This document shows positions 30,462-38,016 of a stretch of 64,000 bases of DNA, one piece after another. Source of the stretch: Caldovatus sediminis (GTDB lineage: Bacteria > Pseudomonadota > Alphaproteobacteria > Acetobacterales > Acetobacteraceae); NCBI RefSeq assembly GCF_014644455.1, contig NZ_BMKS01000002.1:1-64000 (forward strand). The letters are read 5' to 3'. Position numbers and translations under genes: made by a program. Numbering within the stretch: the first letter of the stretch is position 1; every line of letters begins with the position of its first letter. The notes beneath the pieces were generated by a model. The model made no database searches and was not told the origin of the DNA. It saw only the letters and a program-made list of their open reading frames with translations.

Positions 30462-30517
30462 GCGGGAGGGGCCCGCGTTGGGCGCCGCGGCGAGGGGCAC
30501 GGCACCTCCCTCCCGCC
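30461..30517. repeat. 10-bp inverted repeat ahead of xerC
   Basis: GGCGGGAGGG (30461-30470, starting at the last base of the DUF484 stop) is complementary to CCCTCCCGCC (30508-30517), ten bases before the xerC ATG. The 37-base loop is GC-rich and could fold further. xerC has no visible Shine-Dalgarno sequence, so leader structure may set its translation. Confidence 0.5.
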
Positions 30518-30527
30518 GCGCCGCGCC

Positions 30528-31448
30528 ATGACCGCGGCGGCGGACCTGCGGCTCTCCTATCTCGACTGGCTCGCGCGCGAGCGGCGCGCCAGCCCGCGCA
30601 CGGTCGAGGCCTATGGGCGGGACCTCGCCGACCTGCTCGGCTTCCTCGCCCGCCACCGGGGCGGGGAGGAGCCGGATCTCGCCGCGCTGGCGGCGCTGCG
30701 TCCGGCCGACCTCAGGGGCTTCCTCGCCCATCGCGCGGCGGAGGGGGACGGGGTCTCGACGCGCGCGCGCAAGCTCGCCGCGGTGCGCGGGTTCCTGCGC
30801 TTCCTCGCCCGCCGGCACGGGATCGCGCCGGTCGCGCTCGCCGGCCTGCGCGGGCCGCGGCCGAAGCCCCCCGTCCCGCGCGCGCTCGGCGAGGCCGAGG
30901 CGCGCGCCGTGGCGCGCGAGATCGGCGAGGGCGCGCGCAGCGCCGCGCTCGCCGCGCGCGACCGGGCGCTGTTCACCCTGCTCTACGGCTGCGGGCTGCG
31001 CATCGGCGAGGCGCTGGCGCTCGACCTGCGCGACGCGCCGCGCGCCGGGACGGACGCGGCGCTGCGCGTGCGCGGCAAGGGCGGCAGGGAGCGGGTCGTC
31101 CCGGTGCTGCCGGCGGTGCGCGAGGCCGTCGAGGCCTGGCTCCGCCAGCATCCCGATCCGCGGCCCGACCGGCCGCTGTTCGTCGGCGCGCGCGGCGGGC
31201 GGCTCGACCCGGCGGTGGCGCAGCGGACGCTGCGCGCGTTCCGCCGGCTGAACGGCCTGCCGGAGCACGCGACGCCGCACGCGCTGCGCCACTCCTTCGC
31301 GACGCATCTCCTGGGCGGGGGCGCCGATCTGCGCGCGATCCAGGAGCTGCTCGGCCACGCCAGCCTCTCGACGACGCAGCGCTACACGGCGGTGGACGCC
31401 GCCGCGCTGCTCGCGACCTGGCGGAAGGCGCACCCGCGGGCGGATTGA
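30528..31448 (+). CDS. xerC: Tyrosine recombinase XerC
   Basis: A 306-residue site-specific recombinase that resolves chromosome dimers at dif with XerD. The N-terminal SAM-like domain spans residues 6-95. The catalytic set is complete: Arg158, Lys184, His251, Arg254, His277 and Tyr286 (LGHASLSTTQRYT). Size and the housekeeping neighbours (fsa, DUF484) favour Xer over a phage integrase. XerC rather than XerD is judged from context. Confidence 0.92.
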   Translation: MTAAADLRLSYLDWLARERRASPRTVEAYGRDLADLLGFLARHRGGEEPDLAALAALRPADLRGFLAHRAAEGDGVSTRARKLAAVRGFLRFLARRHGIAPVALAGLRGPRPKPPVPRALGEAEARAVAREIGEGARSAALAARDRALFTLLYGCGLRIGEALALDLRDAPRAGTDAALRVRGKGGRERVVPVLPAVREAVEAWLRQHPDPRPDRPLFVGARGGRLDPAVAQRTLRAFRRLNGLPEHATPHALRHSFATHLLGGGADLRAIQELLGHASLSTTQRYTAVDAAALLATWRKAHPRAD

Positions 31449-31512
31449 CGCGCCCCGGCGCGGCCTCGGCGGCGCGCCGGCCGGGCGCCCGCCCCGCCGC
31501 TCCTCGCGCCCG

Positions 31513-31899
31513 CTACGGGGCGGGGCGCGCCGGGGTTTCGGGCGTCGGCTCGAAGGCGGGCGGCGGCTGGCGCGCCTCGGCGAGGCTGCGGGCGTGCTCG
31601 TTGACCCGCCGGCGGTGGCGGCGCAGGCGCTTGGCGAGGTGCTCGGCCGCCTCGTCGAAGGCGCGGTGCGCGTCGGGGCCCTCCCCCTCGACGCGGATGA
31701 ACAGGTTGCGGCCGGCCTTGAGGTTGATGTCGCAGGCGACGAAGGCGCCGACCCGTCCCTTGTGGTCGCGGCTGAAGGTGACGTTCGCCTCGAGCGCGTG
31801 GTCGTGGTACTTGCGCGCGATCTGCGCGAGGCTCTCCCGCACGCGGGTCTTCAGCGCCTCGCCGGTGTCCATCTGCTTGCCGGTCACGGTGACATGCAT
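31513..31899 (-). CDS. hpf: Ribosome hibernation promoting factor, short form
   Basis: A 128-residue HPF/RaiA protein that binds the 30S decoding site in stationary phase. The start MHVTVTGKQMDTGEALKTRV, HALEANVTFSRDHKGRVGAFVACD and AFDEAAEHLAKRLRRHRRRV are family blocks. It ends in a Pro/Glu-rich tail and lacks the C-terminal dimerisation domain of long HPF, which is common in alphaproteobacteria. ATG 31899 has AAGGAGG about ten bases upstream, and that site is buried in a hairpin. It follows rpoN, the classical arrangement. Confidence 0.93.
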   Translation of the reverse strand: MHVTVTGKQMDTGEALKTRVRESLAQIARKYHDHALEANVTFSRDHKGRVGAFVACDINLKAGRNLFIRVEGEGPDAHRAFDEAAEHLAKRLRRHRRRVNEHARSLAEARQPPPAFEPTPETPARPAP

Positions 31900-31909
31900 C
31901 AGCCGGTGT

Positions 31910-31930
31910 CCTCCTTCCGCGGGAAGGAGG
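31910..31930 (-). promoter_or_regulatory. Hairpin sequestering the hpf ribosome-binding site
   Basis: Read on the minus strand, CCTCCTTCC-CGC-GGAAGGAGG is a perfect nine-base stem with a three-base loop. Its 3' arm is the Shine-Dalgarno sequence of hpf, ten bases before the ATG. Translation of hpf should be low unless the stem melts or a protein or ribosome opens it. Confidence 0.65.
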
Positions 31931-31956
31931 GGCCGTCCGTGCCGGCACCGACCCCG

Positions 31957-31976
31957 GGGCCGCCGCGCGGCGGCCC
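31957..31976 (-). terminator. GC palindrome between rpoN and hpf
   Basis: GGGCCGCCGC followed directly by GCGGCGGCCC is a perfect 20-base palindrome, 14 bases past the rpoN stop. It can fold as an eight-base stem with a four-base loop. With no U-tract it may be a partial terminator or processing site dividing rpoN from hpf. Confidence 0.4.
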
Positions 31977-31990
31977 GGGAAGGGTTCGGA

Positions 31991-33481
31991 TCAGGCCGGG
32001 ACGGCCTTCTCCTTCCGGCGCTGCAGCGACGAGGGGATGCGCAGCGCCTCGCGGTATTTCGCCACGGTCCGCCGGGCGATGTCCACGCCTTCCTGGCGCA
32101 ATTTCTCGACAATCGCGTCGTCGGACAGCACGTCGTGCGGTTTCTCACTCGCGATGAGCGCGCGGATCCGCTGGCGCACCGCCTCCGCGCTGTGCGCCGC
32201 GCCGCCGGCGACGCCGGCGATCGCGTTGGTGAAGAAGAACTTCAGCTCGATGATGCCGCGCGGCGTGGCGATGCGCTTGTTCGCGGTGACGCGGCTGACG
32301 GTGCTCTCGTGCAGCCCGACCGCCTCGGCCACGTCGCGCAGGATCAGCGGGCGCAGGTGCTCGACGCCGTGGCGGAGGAAGCCGTCCTGGCGGCGCACGA
32401 TCTCGGCGGCGACCTTGAGGATGGTGGTCGCGCGCTGCTCCAGGCTGCGCACCAGCCAGGTGGCGCTGGCGAAGCGCTCGGCGAGGAAGGTCCGCTCCTC
32501 CCGCGTCCGGGCGGCGACCAGCGCGCGGGCGTGGAAGCCGCGGTTGACCAGGACGCGGGGCAGCGTCTCGGGGTTCAGCTCCACCACCCACTCGCCGTCC
32601 GGCGCGCGGCGCAGCAGCAGGTCGGGGGCGACGGCGGGGGCGGGGACGAAGTCGAAGCGCGTGCCGGGCTTGGGGTCGAGCCGGCGCAGCTCGGCGATCA
32701 TCTCCGCCAGGTCCTCGGCGTCCACGCCGCAGAGCCGCATCAGCGCCGCGTGCTCGCGCCGCGCCAGCAGGTCGAGGTGGTCGAGCAGCGTCGCCATCGC
32801 CGGGTCGAGCCGGTCGCGCTCGGCGAGCTGGACGGCGAGGCACTCGCGCAGGTCGCGGCAGAACAGCCCGACCGGGTCGAAGCGCTGCATGCGCCGCCGC
32901 ACCGCCTCGATGCGCGTCGCGTCGCAGCCGAGCGCCGCGGCGAGCGCGGCCGGATCGGCGTCCAGCCGCCCGGCGGGATCGAGCAGCGCGATCAGCGCCG
33001 TCGCAATCAGCCGGTCCCGCGGATCGGCGAAGGCGAGCCGCGCCTGTCCGGCGAGGTGCTCGTGCAGCGGGCGCGGCCCGGCCGGCATCGCCTCGACGCC
33101 GGAGAGGTCGTCGTCGAGGTCCGCGGCGCCGCCGCGCCCCGCGACCGGCGCCGTCTCGGCGTCGTAGACGTTGTCCCACTCGGCGATGTCGAGCGGCGCC
33201 GCGCCCTCCGCCGGCAGCGCCTCGGACAGCGCGGCGGCGTGGGCGTCGGGCGGCGCCTCCGCCGCGGCGGGCGGCAGCGGATCGAGCCCGCGCCCCGCCT
33301 CCGGATCGGGCAGGTCGGGCCGCTCGTCGCGCTCGAGCAGCGGGTTGCGCTCGAGCTCCTCCTCGACGAAGGCGGCGACCTCGAGGTTGGAGGACTGCAG
33401 CAGCTTGATCGCCTGACGCAGCTGCGGCGTCATCACCAGCGACTGGGCCTGCCGGAGTTCGAGCCTCGGACCGAGCGCCAT
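31991..33481 (-). CDS. rpoN: RNA polymerase sigma-54 factor
   Basis: A 496-residue sigma-54. Region I starts MALGPRLELRQAQSLVMTPQLRQAIKLLQ. An acidic, Ala/Pro-rich region II follows to about residue 115, then the core-binding region. The DNA-binding end has the helix-turn-helix near LHESTVSRVTANKRI and the RpoN box ARRTVAKYRE at 469-478. It directs transcription from -24/-12 promoters with enhancer-binding activators, none of which is in this window. It follows lptB by 11 bases, the usual alphaproteobacterial linkage. Confidence 0.97.
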   Translation of the reverse strand: MALGPRLELRQAQSLVMTPQLRQAIKLLQSSNLEVAAFVEEELERNPLLERDERPDLPDPEAGRGLDPLPPAAAEAPPDAHAAALSEALPAEGAAPLDIAEWDNVYDAETAPVAGRGGAADLDDDLSGVEAMPAGPRPLHEHLAGQARLAFADPRDRLIATALIALLDPAGRLDADPAALAAALGCDATRIEAVRRRMQRFDPVGLFCRDLRECLAVQLAERDRLDPAMATLLDHLDLLARREHAALMRLCGVDAEDLAEMIAELRRLDPKPGTRFDFVPAPAVAPDLLLRRAPDGEWVVELNPETLPRVLVNRGFHARALVAARTREERTFLAERFASATWLVRSLEQRATTILKVAAEIVRRQDGFLRHGVEHLRPLILRDVAEAVGLHESTVSRVTANKRIATPRGIIELKFFFTNAIAGVAGGAAHSAEAVRQRIRALIASEKPHDVLSDDAIVEKLRQEGVDIARRTVAKYREALRIPSSLQRRKEKAVPA

Positions 33482-33492
33482 GGCGGGGCAGC

Positions 33493-34299
33493 CTAGAGGC
33501 TGAACCGTTCCCCGAGGTAAACGCGCCGCACCCCCTCGTGCGCGACGATGTCGCGCGGCGCACCCTCCATCAGCACCTGGCCGTCGTGCAGGATGTAGGC
33601 GCGGTCGATGATCTCCAGCGTCTCGCGCACGTTGTGGTCGGTGATCAGCACGCCGATGCCGCGGTCCTTGAGGTGCCGCACCAGGTCGCGGATCTCGCCG
33701 ACCGCGATCGGGTCTATGCCGGCGAGCGGCTCGTCGAGCAGGATGTAGGAGGGGTGGGTGGCGAGGGCGCGGGCGATCTCGCAGCGCCGCCGCTCGCCGC
33801 CCGAGAGGGCGAGCGCCGGGGCGCGGCGCAGGTGGGCGATGCCGAACTCGGCGAGCAGCGCGTCCAGCATCTGCTCGCGCCGCTCGCGGATCGGCTCCAC
33901 CACCTCGAGCGCGGCGCGGATGTTGTCCTCGACGTTGAGGCCGCGGAAGATCGAGGCCTCCTGCGGCAGGTAGCCGAGGCCGAGCCGGGCGCGGCGGTAC
34001 ATCGGCAGCAGCGTCACGTCGTGGCCGTCGAGGATCACCTCGCCCTCGTCGGGCTGGACGAGGCCGGTGATCATGTAGAAGGTCGTCGTCTTGCCGGCGC
34101 CGTTCGGCCCGAGCAGGCCGACCGCCTCGCCGCGGCGCAGGTGGATCGAGACGTTCCGCACCACCGGGCGCTTGTGGTAGCGCTTGCCGAGGCCGCGCGC
34201 GAACAGGCCCGAGGCGGCCGGCGCCGTCGCGGCGCCGCCGGGGACGAGGCGGAGCGAGGGCGCGGCGTGCCCCGGCTGGCGCTCGTTCACCGCACGCAT
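33493..34299 (-). CDS. lptB: LPS export ABC transporter ATP-binding protein
   Basis: A 268-residue ATPase powering LPS extraction by LptFG. Walker A GPNGAGKTT is at 64-72, the Q-loop in YLPQEASIFRGL, the signature LSGGERRRCEIARAL at 165-179 and Walker B ILLDEP at 186-191, with the H-loop in LITDHNV. An extra N-terminal roughly 30 residues precede the ABC fold. The ATG lies 13 bases inside the 3' end of lptA, so translation is coupled. Confidence 0.95.
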   Translation of the reverse strand: MRAVNERQPGHAAPSLRLVPGGAATAPAASGLFARGLGKRYHKRPVVRNVSIHLRRGEAVGLLGPNGAGKTTTFYMITGLVQPDEGEVILDGHDVTLLPMYRRARLGLGYLPQEASIFRGLNVEDNIRAALEVVEPIRERREQMLDALLAEFGIAHLRRAPALALSGGERRRCEIARALATHPSYILLDEPLAGIDPIAVGEIRDLVRHLKDRGIGVLITDHNVRETLEIIDRAYILHDGQVLMEGAPRDIVAHEGVRRVYLGERFSL

Positions 34300-35267
34300 C
34301 CGGCGCCCCCCTGCGCGGTCGGCGCGGCCCCGGCCCGCGCGCCGCCCTGCGGCGGCGGGTCCTGCTGCGGCACGATCAGCCCGCGCACCCGCTCGCCGAG
34401 GAGCCGCGCCGTGCCGGCGCGCAGGTCCACCAGCGCCTCCTGGCCCTCGACGTGGTTCTCGCCGCGGGTGATGCGCACGCGCCCGACCAGCCGGGCGCGG
34501 CCGTCCACCGGGCTGTAGACGCCGCGGTCGCCGCGCACGACCTCGGTCTCGGTGCGGATCTCGACGTTGCCGAAGGCCTCGACCTTCTCGAGCGTGCTGC
34601 CCTCCCCCGGCACCGCGGCCGCGCCGCCTGCCGCCCGGGACGCGGCGGCCGGGCGCGCGCCGCCGGGGGGCCGGTCCTCGACGAAATAGCCGACCAGCGT
34701 GTCGGCGGTGACGCAGCGCCCGTCGCTGCTCTCCACCCGCGCGCCGCCGCGGGCCACGGCCATGCGCCGCTGCGACCAGTATTCCAGCGAGTCGCGCGCG
34801 GTGATGGTCTGCTGCGGCGTGACGAGCCGCAGGCCGCGCCCCGAGAGCACCATCACCGCCTGGTCCATGTCGTAGACGGCGCGCTCGCCGGTGGCGCGGT
34901 CGGTGGCGGTGGTGATGCGAACGTTGCCCTCCGCCTCCAGCCGCCAGATCTCGTTGCCCTGCTGCGCCGCCGCCGCGCCCGGCTCCGCCGGGGGCGCGCC
35001 GCCCCCGCGCGGCCGGTAGCGCGCGATCAGCCGATCGGCCTCGACGGTGACGCCGCCGCGCACGGCGCGGGCGTCGCCGCGGGCGATCACGACCTGCTCC
35101 GCCTGGCGCCACTCGATGCCGTCGTTGGCCGTGACCTCGATCGGCCCGCCCTGGCTGAGGTCGAGGTTCTGCGCGCGCGCCGACGCGGCGGCGGCGCCCG
35201 CCGCGGCGAGCAGCAGGCAGCGCAGCGCCGTCGCGGCGAGCCGGGCGCGCACGGTCCGGATCCTCAT
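34287..35267 (-). CDS. lptA: LPS transport periplasmic protein LptA
   Basis: A 326-residue OstA-like protein with a signal peptide: MRIRTVRARLAATALRCLLLAAAGAAAASARA, cleaved near AQN. The repeated beta strands of the jellyroll bridge are seen as PIEVTANDGIEWRQAEQVVIARGDARAVRGG and later ARLVGRVRITRGENHVEGQEALVDL. It is longer than E. coli LptA (185 residues) because of Gly/Pro/Ala-rich inserts near residues 95 and 210. The ATG overlaps the lptC stop as ATGA and the 3' end overlaps lptB. Confidence 0.9.
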   Translation of the reverse strand: MRIRTVRARLAATALRCLLLAAAGAAAASARAQNLDLSQGGPIEVTANDGIEWRQAEQVVIARGDARAVRGGVTVEADRLIARYRPRGGGAPPAEPGAAAAQQGNEIWRLEAEGNVRITTATDRATGERAVYDMDQAVMVLSGRGLRLVTPQQTITARDSLEYWSQRRMAVARGGARVESSDGRCVTADTLVGYFVEDRPPGGARPAAASRAAGGAAAVPGEGSTLEKVEAFGNVEIRTETEVVRGDRGVYSPVDGRARLVGRVRITRGENHVEGQEALVDLRAGTARLLGERVRGLIVPQQDPPPQGGARAGAAPTAQGGAGCVR

Positions 35268-35995
35268 CGCGGGCCGTCCGCTTCCAGCACGGCGCGGGCG
35301 CGGCCCGTCACCTCGATCACCGCGCCGCGCTCGCTCAGCCGGAAGCCCTCGCCGGTGAGGGTGCCGAACGGCCCCTGCGCCGCCACCGGCGCGTCGCCGC
35401 GCGCCGCGCCCTCGGCGAGGGCGATGGTCGCGCGCTCCGTCGTCAGCATGGTGCCGTTGTCGTGGTAGAGCGTCACCGCGCCGTCCAGCTCGAGGTGGCT
35501 GCGCGCCTTGGCGTAGCGTCCCTGCCGGGCCTCCAGCAGCACCCACCCGCCGTCCTCGAGCACGATGTCGGCGCGCGGCGCGTCGAGGGTGAGCAGGTCG
35601 TCCTCGCCGCCCTGGACCGCCACCTCGGCGGTGACGGTGAACGGCCGGTTCTTCTCGTCCACGCCCTGGTAGCGCGGATGGAGCACGCTCATCGCGTCGG
35701 GCCGGAGGCCGAGGTCGCGGACGCCGACGCGCAGCCGCTGCTCCTCGCGCGCGTACTCGGACCACAGGGCGATGGTGAGGAGCAGGGCGACGCCGAGCAG
35801 CGGCAGGATCCGCTTGGCCCAGCGCAGCAGGAAGGCGCGCCGCGCCATCTGCCTCCGCGTCGGCGCGCGGCGCTGGCGCGAGGGCGCGGGAATCGCCCGG
35901 CGCGGCGCGGCCGCCGGGACGGCGGGCTGCGCCCGGCCCGGCGGCCGCGGCGCCGCGCCGCCCGGATGCAGGCCGCCGCCGTCCGCCGCCATCAC
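35264..35995 (-). CDS. lptC: LPS export protein LptC
   Basis: A 243-residue bitopic protein. A roughly 55-residue basic cytoplasmic leader precedes a single membrane helix RILPLLGVALLLTIALWSEY (62-81). The periplasmic part has the LptC strands, such as VLHPRYQGVDEKNRPFTVTAEVA and GFRLSERGAVIEVTGRARAVL. It hands LPS from LptBFG to LptA. It overlaps lptA and kdsD by four bases at each end. The long leader could be shortened if the internal ATG (MARRAFLLRW) is used. Confidence 0.88.
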   Translation of the reverse strand: MMAADGGGLHPGGAAPRPPGRAQPAVPAAAPRRAIPAPSRQRRAPTRRQMARRAFLLRWAKRILPLLGVALLLTIALWSEYAREEQRLRVGVRDLGLRPDAMSVLHPRYQGVDEKNRPFTVTAEVAVQGGEDDLLTLDAPRADIVLEDGGWVLLEARQGRYAKARSHLELDGAVTLYHDNGTMLTTERATIALAEGAARGDAPVAAQGPFGTLTGEGFRLSERGAVIEVTGRARAVLEADGPR

Positions 35996-36978
35996 GCCAC
36001 CCCCGCGCGCAACAGGTCGTGCACGTGCAGTATGCCGACCGGACGCCGGTCCTCGTCCACGACGAAGAGCACGGTGATGGCGCGCTCGTTCATCAGCCGC
36101 AGCGCCTCCGCGGCGAGCTGCTCCGGCGCGACGGTGCGCGGCGTGCGGGTCATCACCTCGCCGGCGGTGCGGCAGAGCAGCGCCGCGCCGTTGCCGGAAT
36201 CGAGCGCGCGGCGCAGGTCGCCGTCGGTGATCACGCCGACCAGGCGGCCGTCCTCGCCGGTGATGCCGAGCACGCCGAAGCGCTTGGCGGTCATCGCCAC
36301 GATCGCGGCGTCCATGCGCGTCTCCGGCGTGGCGAGGGGCATGTCCTCGCCGGCGTGCATCAGGTCGCGCACGCGCCGGAGCCGCATGCCGAGTCGCCCG
36401 CCGGGGTGGAAGACGCTGAAGTCCGCGGCGGTGAAGCCGCGCCGTGTCAGCAGCGCCACCGCCAGCGCGTCGCCGAGCGCCATCTGCATCGTCGTGCTCG
36501 TGGTCGGCGCGAGGCCCATCGGGCAGGCCTCGGGCACGGCCGGCAGCACCAGGGCGACGTCGGCCGCGCGGGCCAGCGCGCTCTCCGCCCGCCCGGTGAC
36601 GCCGACGAGCGGCAGGCCGAAGCGCCGGGAGTGCTGGACGAGGTCGGCGAGCTCCGGCGTCTCGCCGGAGTTCGACAGCGCGAGCACGGCATCGCCCGGG
36701 ACGATCATGCCGAGGTCGCCGTGCGAGGCCTCGGCCGGATGGACGAACAGCGCCGGCGTGCCGGTGGAGGCCAGGGTCGCGGCGATCTTGCGCGCCACGT
36801 GTCCCGACTTGCCCATGCCCGAGACCACCACGCGCCCGGTGGTGGCGCCGAGCAGGGCGACGGCGCAGGCGAAACGGTCGTCGAGCGTGGCGGCGAGGGC
36901 GGAGAGCGCCTCGGCCTCGGTGGCCAGGACGCGGCGCGCGGCCTCCAGGTCCGGATGCGGCGGGGTCGGGGCGTTCAC
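35992..36978 (-). CDS. kdsD: Arabinose-5-phosphate isomerase (KpsF/GutQ)
   Basis: A 328-residue enzyme interconverting ribulose 5-phosphate and arabinose 5-phosphate, the first step to Kdo. The SIS domain has GMGKSGHVARKIAATLASTGTPALFVHPAEASHGDLGM and LSNSGET. A CBS pair begins near residue 207 (RVRDLMHAGEDMPL). Its place ahead of lptCAB fits supply of LPS inner-core sugar. A near-consensus sigma-54 element lies upstream. Confidence 0.95.
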   Translation of the reverse strand: MNAPTPPHPDLEAARRVLATEAEALSALAATLDDRFACAVALLGATTGRVVVSGMGKSGHVARKIAATLASTGTPALFVHPAEASHGDLGMIVPGDAVLALSNSGETPELADLVQHSRRFGLPLVGVTGRAESALARAADVALVLPAVPEACPMGLAPTTSTTMQMALGDALAVALLTRRGFTAADFSVFHPGGRLGMRLRRVRDLMHAGEDMPLATPETRMDAAIVAMTAKRFGVLGITGEDGRLVGVITDGDLRRALDSGNGAALLCRTAGEVMTRTPRTVAPEQLAAEALRLMNERAITVLFVVDEDRRPVGILHVHDLLRAGVA

Positions 36979-37033
36979 GGGCCCTGTATGGGGTGATGGC
37001 GGCGGGGGGTCAACGCGCGGGCCGCGTCGCGCG

Positions 37034-37048
37034 ACAAGAATCGTGCCA
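37034..37048 (-). promoter_or_regulatory. Sigma-54-like promoter upstream of kdsD
   Basis: The minus strand reads TGGCACGATTCTTGT, matching the sigma-54 consensus TGGCACG-N4-TTGC except for the last base (T for C in the -12 GC). It lies about 56 bases before the kdsD ATG and would drive kdsD-lptCAB-rpoN-hpf. The mismatch is at a key position, so activity is uncertain. Confidence 0.4.
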
Positions 37049-37095
37049 CCTATGGCGCGGGGCGCACGCCGGTCCCGGCCCGGGCCGGCGCGACC

Positions 37096-37749
37096 TCAGT
37101 GCGCCAGGATGTCCGGGTCCTGGTAGCCGAGCAGGTCGAGCTCGGCGCGCGCCGGGAGGAAGCGGAACACCGCCTCGGCCAGTTCGCGCCGGCCCTCGCG
37201 CTCGAGCAGCCCCTCGAGCTTCGCCCAGAGCGCGTGCAGGTGGAGCACGTCGGCGGCGGCATAGGCGAGCTGGTCCGGCGTCAGCTCCGGCGCGCCCCAG
37301 TCGGAGCTCTGCTGCTGCTTGGACAGGTCCACGCCGAGCAGCTCCTTGCACAGGTCCTTCAGCCCGTGCCGGTCGGTGAAGGTGCGCGTCAGCCGCGCGG
37401 CGACCTTGGTGCAGCGCAGCGGCGCCGCCACCACGCCGAGCGCGTGGCGCAGCACCGCAAGGTCGAACCGCGCGAAGTGGAACAGCTTGAGGCGGTCCGG
37501 ATCGGCCAGCAGGCGCTTGAGGTTCGGGCAGTCGTAGCCGCGCCCGCCGAGCGCCTCCGGCACCAGCTGGACCAGATGCGCCGTGCCGTCGCCGGCCGAG
37601 AGCTGGACGAGGCAGAGCCGGTCGCGGTAGGGGTTGAGGCCCATCGTCTCGGTGTCCACCGCGACGACGGGGCCGAGGTCGAGGTCCTCCGGCAGGTCGT
37701 GCCGGTGCAGCCGGATGGTCGCGTTCGCCACGAAGAGGGTGGTTCCCAC
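37096..37749 (-). CDS. rnd: Ribonuclease D-like 3'-5' exonuclease
   Basis: A 217-residue single-domain DEDDy exonuclease. Exo I is VDTETMGL (Asp32, Glu34), Exo II includes HFARFDLAVL, and Exo III is YAAADVLHLHALW with the Tyr and Asp. The HRDC domains of E. coli RNase D are missing, as in the short alphaproteobacterial form found ahead of kdsD. GTG 37749 was chosen because GGAGG is six bases upstream; longer starts would run into the tRNA gene. It probably trims tRNA or other structured RNA. Confidence 0.9.
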   Translation of the reverse strand: MGTTLFVANATIRLHRHDLPEDLDLGPVVAVDTETMGLNPYRDRLCLVQLSAGDGTAHLVQLVPEALGGRGYDCPNLKRLLADPDRLKLFHFARFDLAVLRHALGVVAAPLRCTKVAARLTRTFTDRHGLKDLCKELLGVDLSKQQQSSDWGAPELTPDQLAYAAADVLHLHALWAKLEGLLEREGRRELAEAVFRFLPARAELDLLGYQDPDILAH

Positions 37750-37819
37750 GGGGACCTCCGCGCCGGCCGGCCCGCCCGGGCGCGCCGGTGCCGCGGCGCC
37801 GCGGTCAGCGGAAGGCGAA

Positions 37820-37906
37820 TGGTGCCCAGGAGAAGACTCGAACTTCCACGGCCTTGCGGCCACAGGTACCTGAAACCTGCGCGTCTACCAATTCCGCCAC
37901 CTGGGC
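37820..37906 (-). tRNA. tRNA-Leu(CAG)
   Basis: Read on the minus strand, the acceptor stem GCCCAGG pairs with CCTGGGC, followed by A and an encoded CCA. The D-arm reads GGCGGAATTGGTAGAC. The anticodon stem CAGGT/ACCTG encloses loop TTCAGGT, anticodon CAG. A long variable arm (TGGCCGCAAGGCCG) and T-arm GTTCGAGTC mark a class II leucine tRNA of 87 nucleotides. It lies 70 bases ahead of rnd on the same strand. Confidence 0.95.
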
Positions 37907-37990
37907 ACGTCTGGGCGGCAGGGCGCGCGATGTACTGGCGGGCGCTGCCGGCGTCAAGGATCTGGGATGCGGCCCGGCGCCCGCAAAGGG

Positions 37991-38010
37991 GGCGGCCCGG
38001 GGTGGCCGCC
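37991..38010 (-). terminator. Hairpin after hemN
   Basis: GGCGGCC and GGCCGCC form a seven-base stem with a six-base loop starting seven bases past the hemN stop. GC-rich with no U-tract; a candidate terminator separating hemN from the tRNA gene. Confidence 0.4.
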
Positions 38011-38016
38011 GCCCGC

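Noticed and set aside
30528-31448. Phage or island integrase, which could make the tRNA-Leu an attachment site
   Set aside because: The gene sits in the conserved fsa-DUF484-xerC context with Xer length, is 6 kb from the tRNA, and no repeat of the tRNA 3' end was seen nearby.
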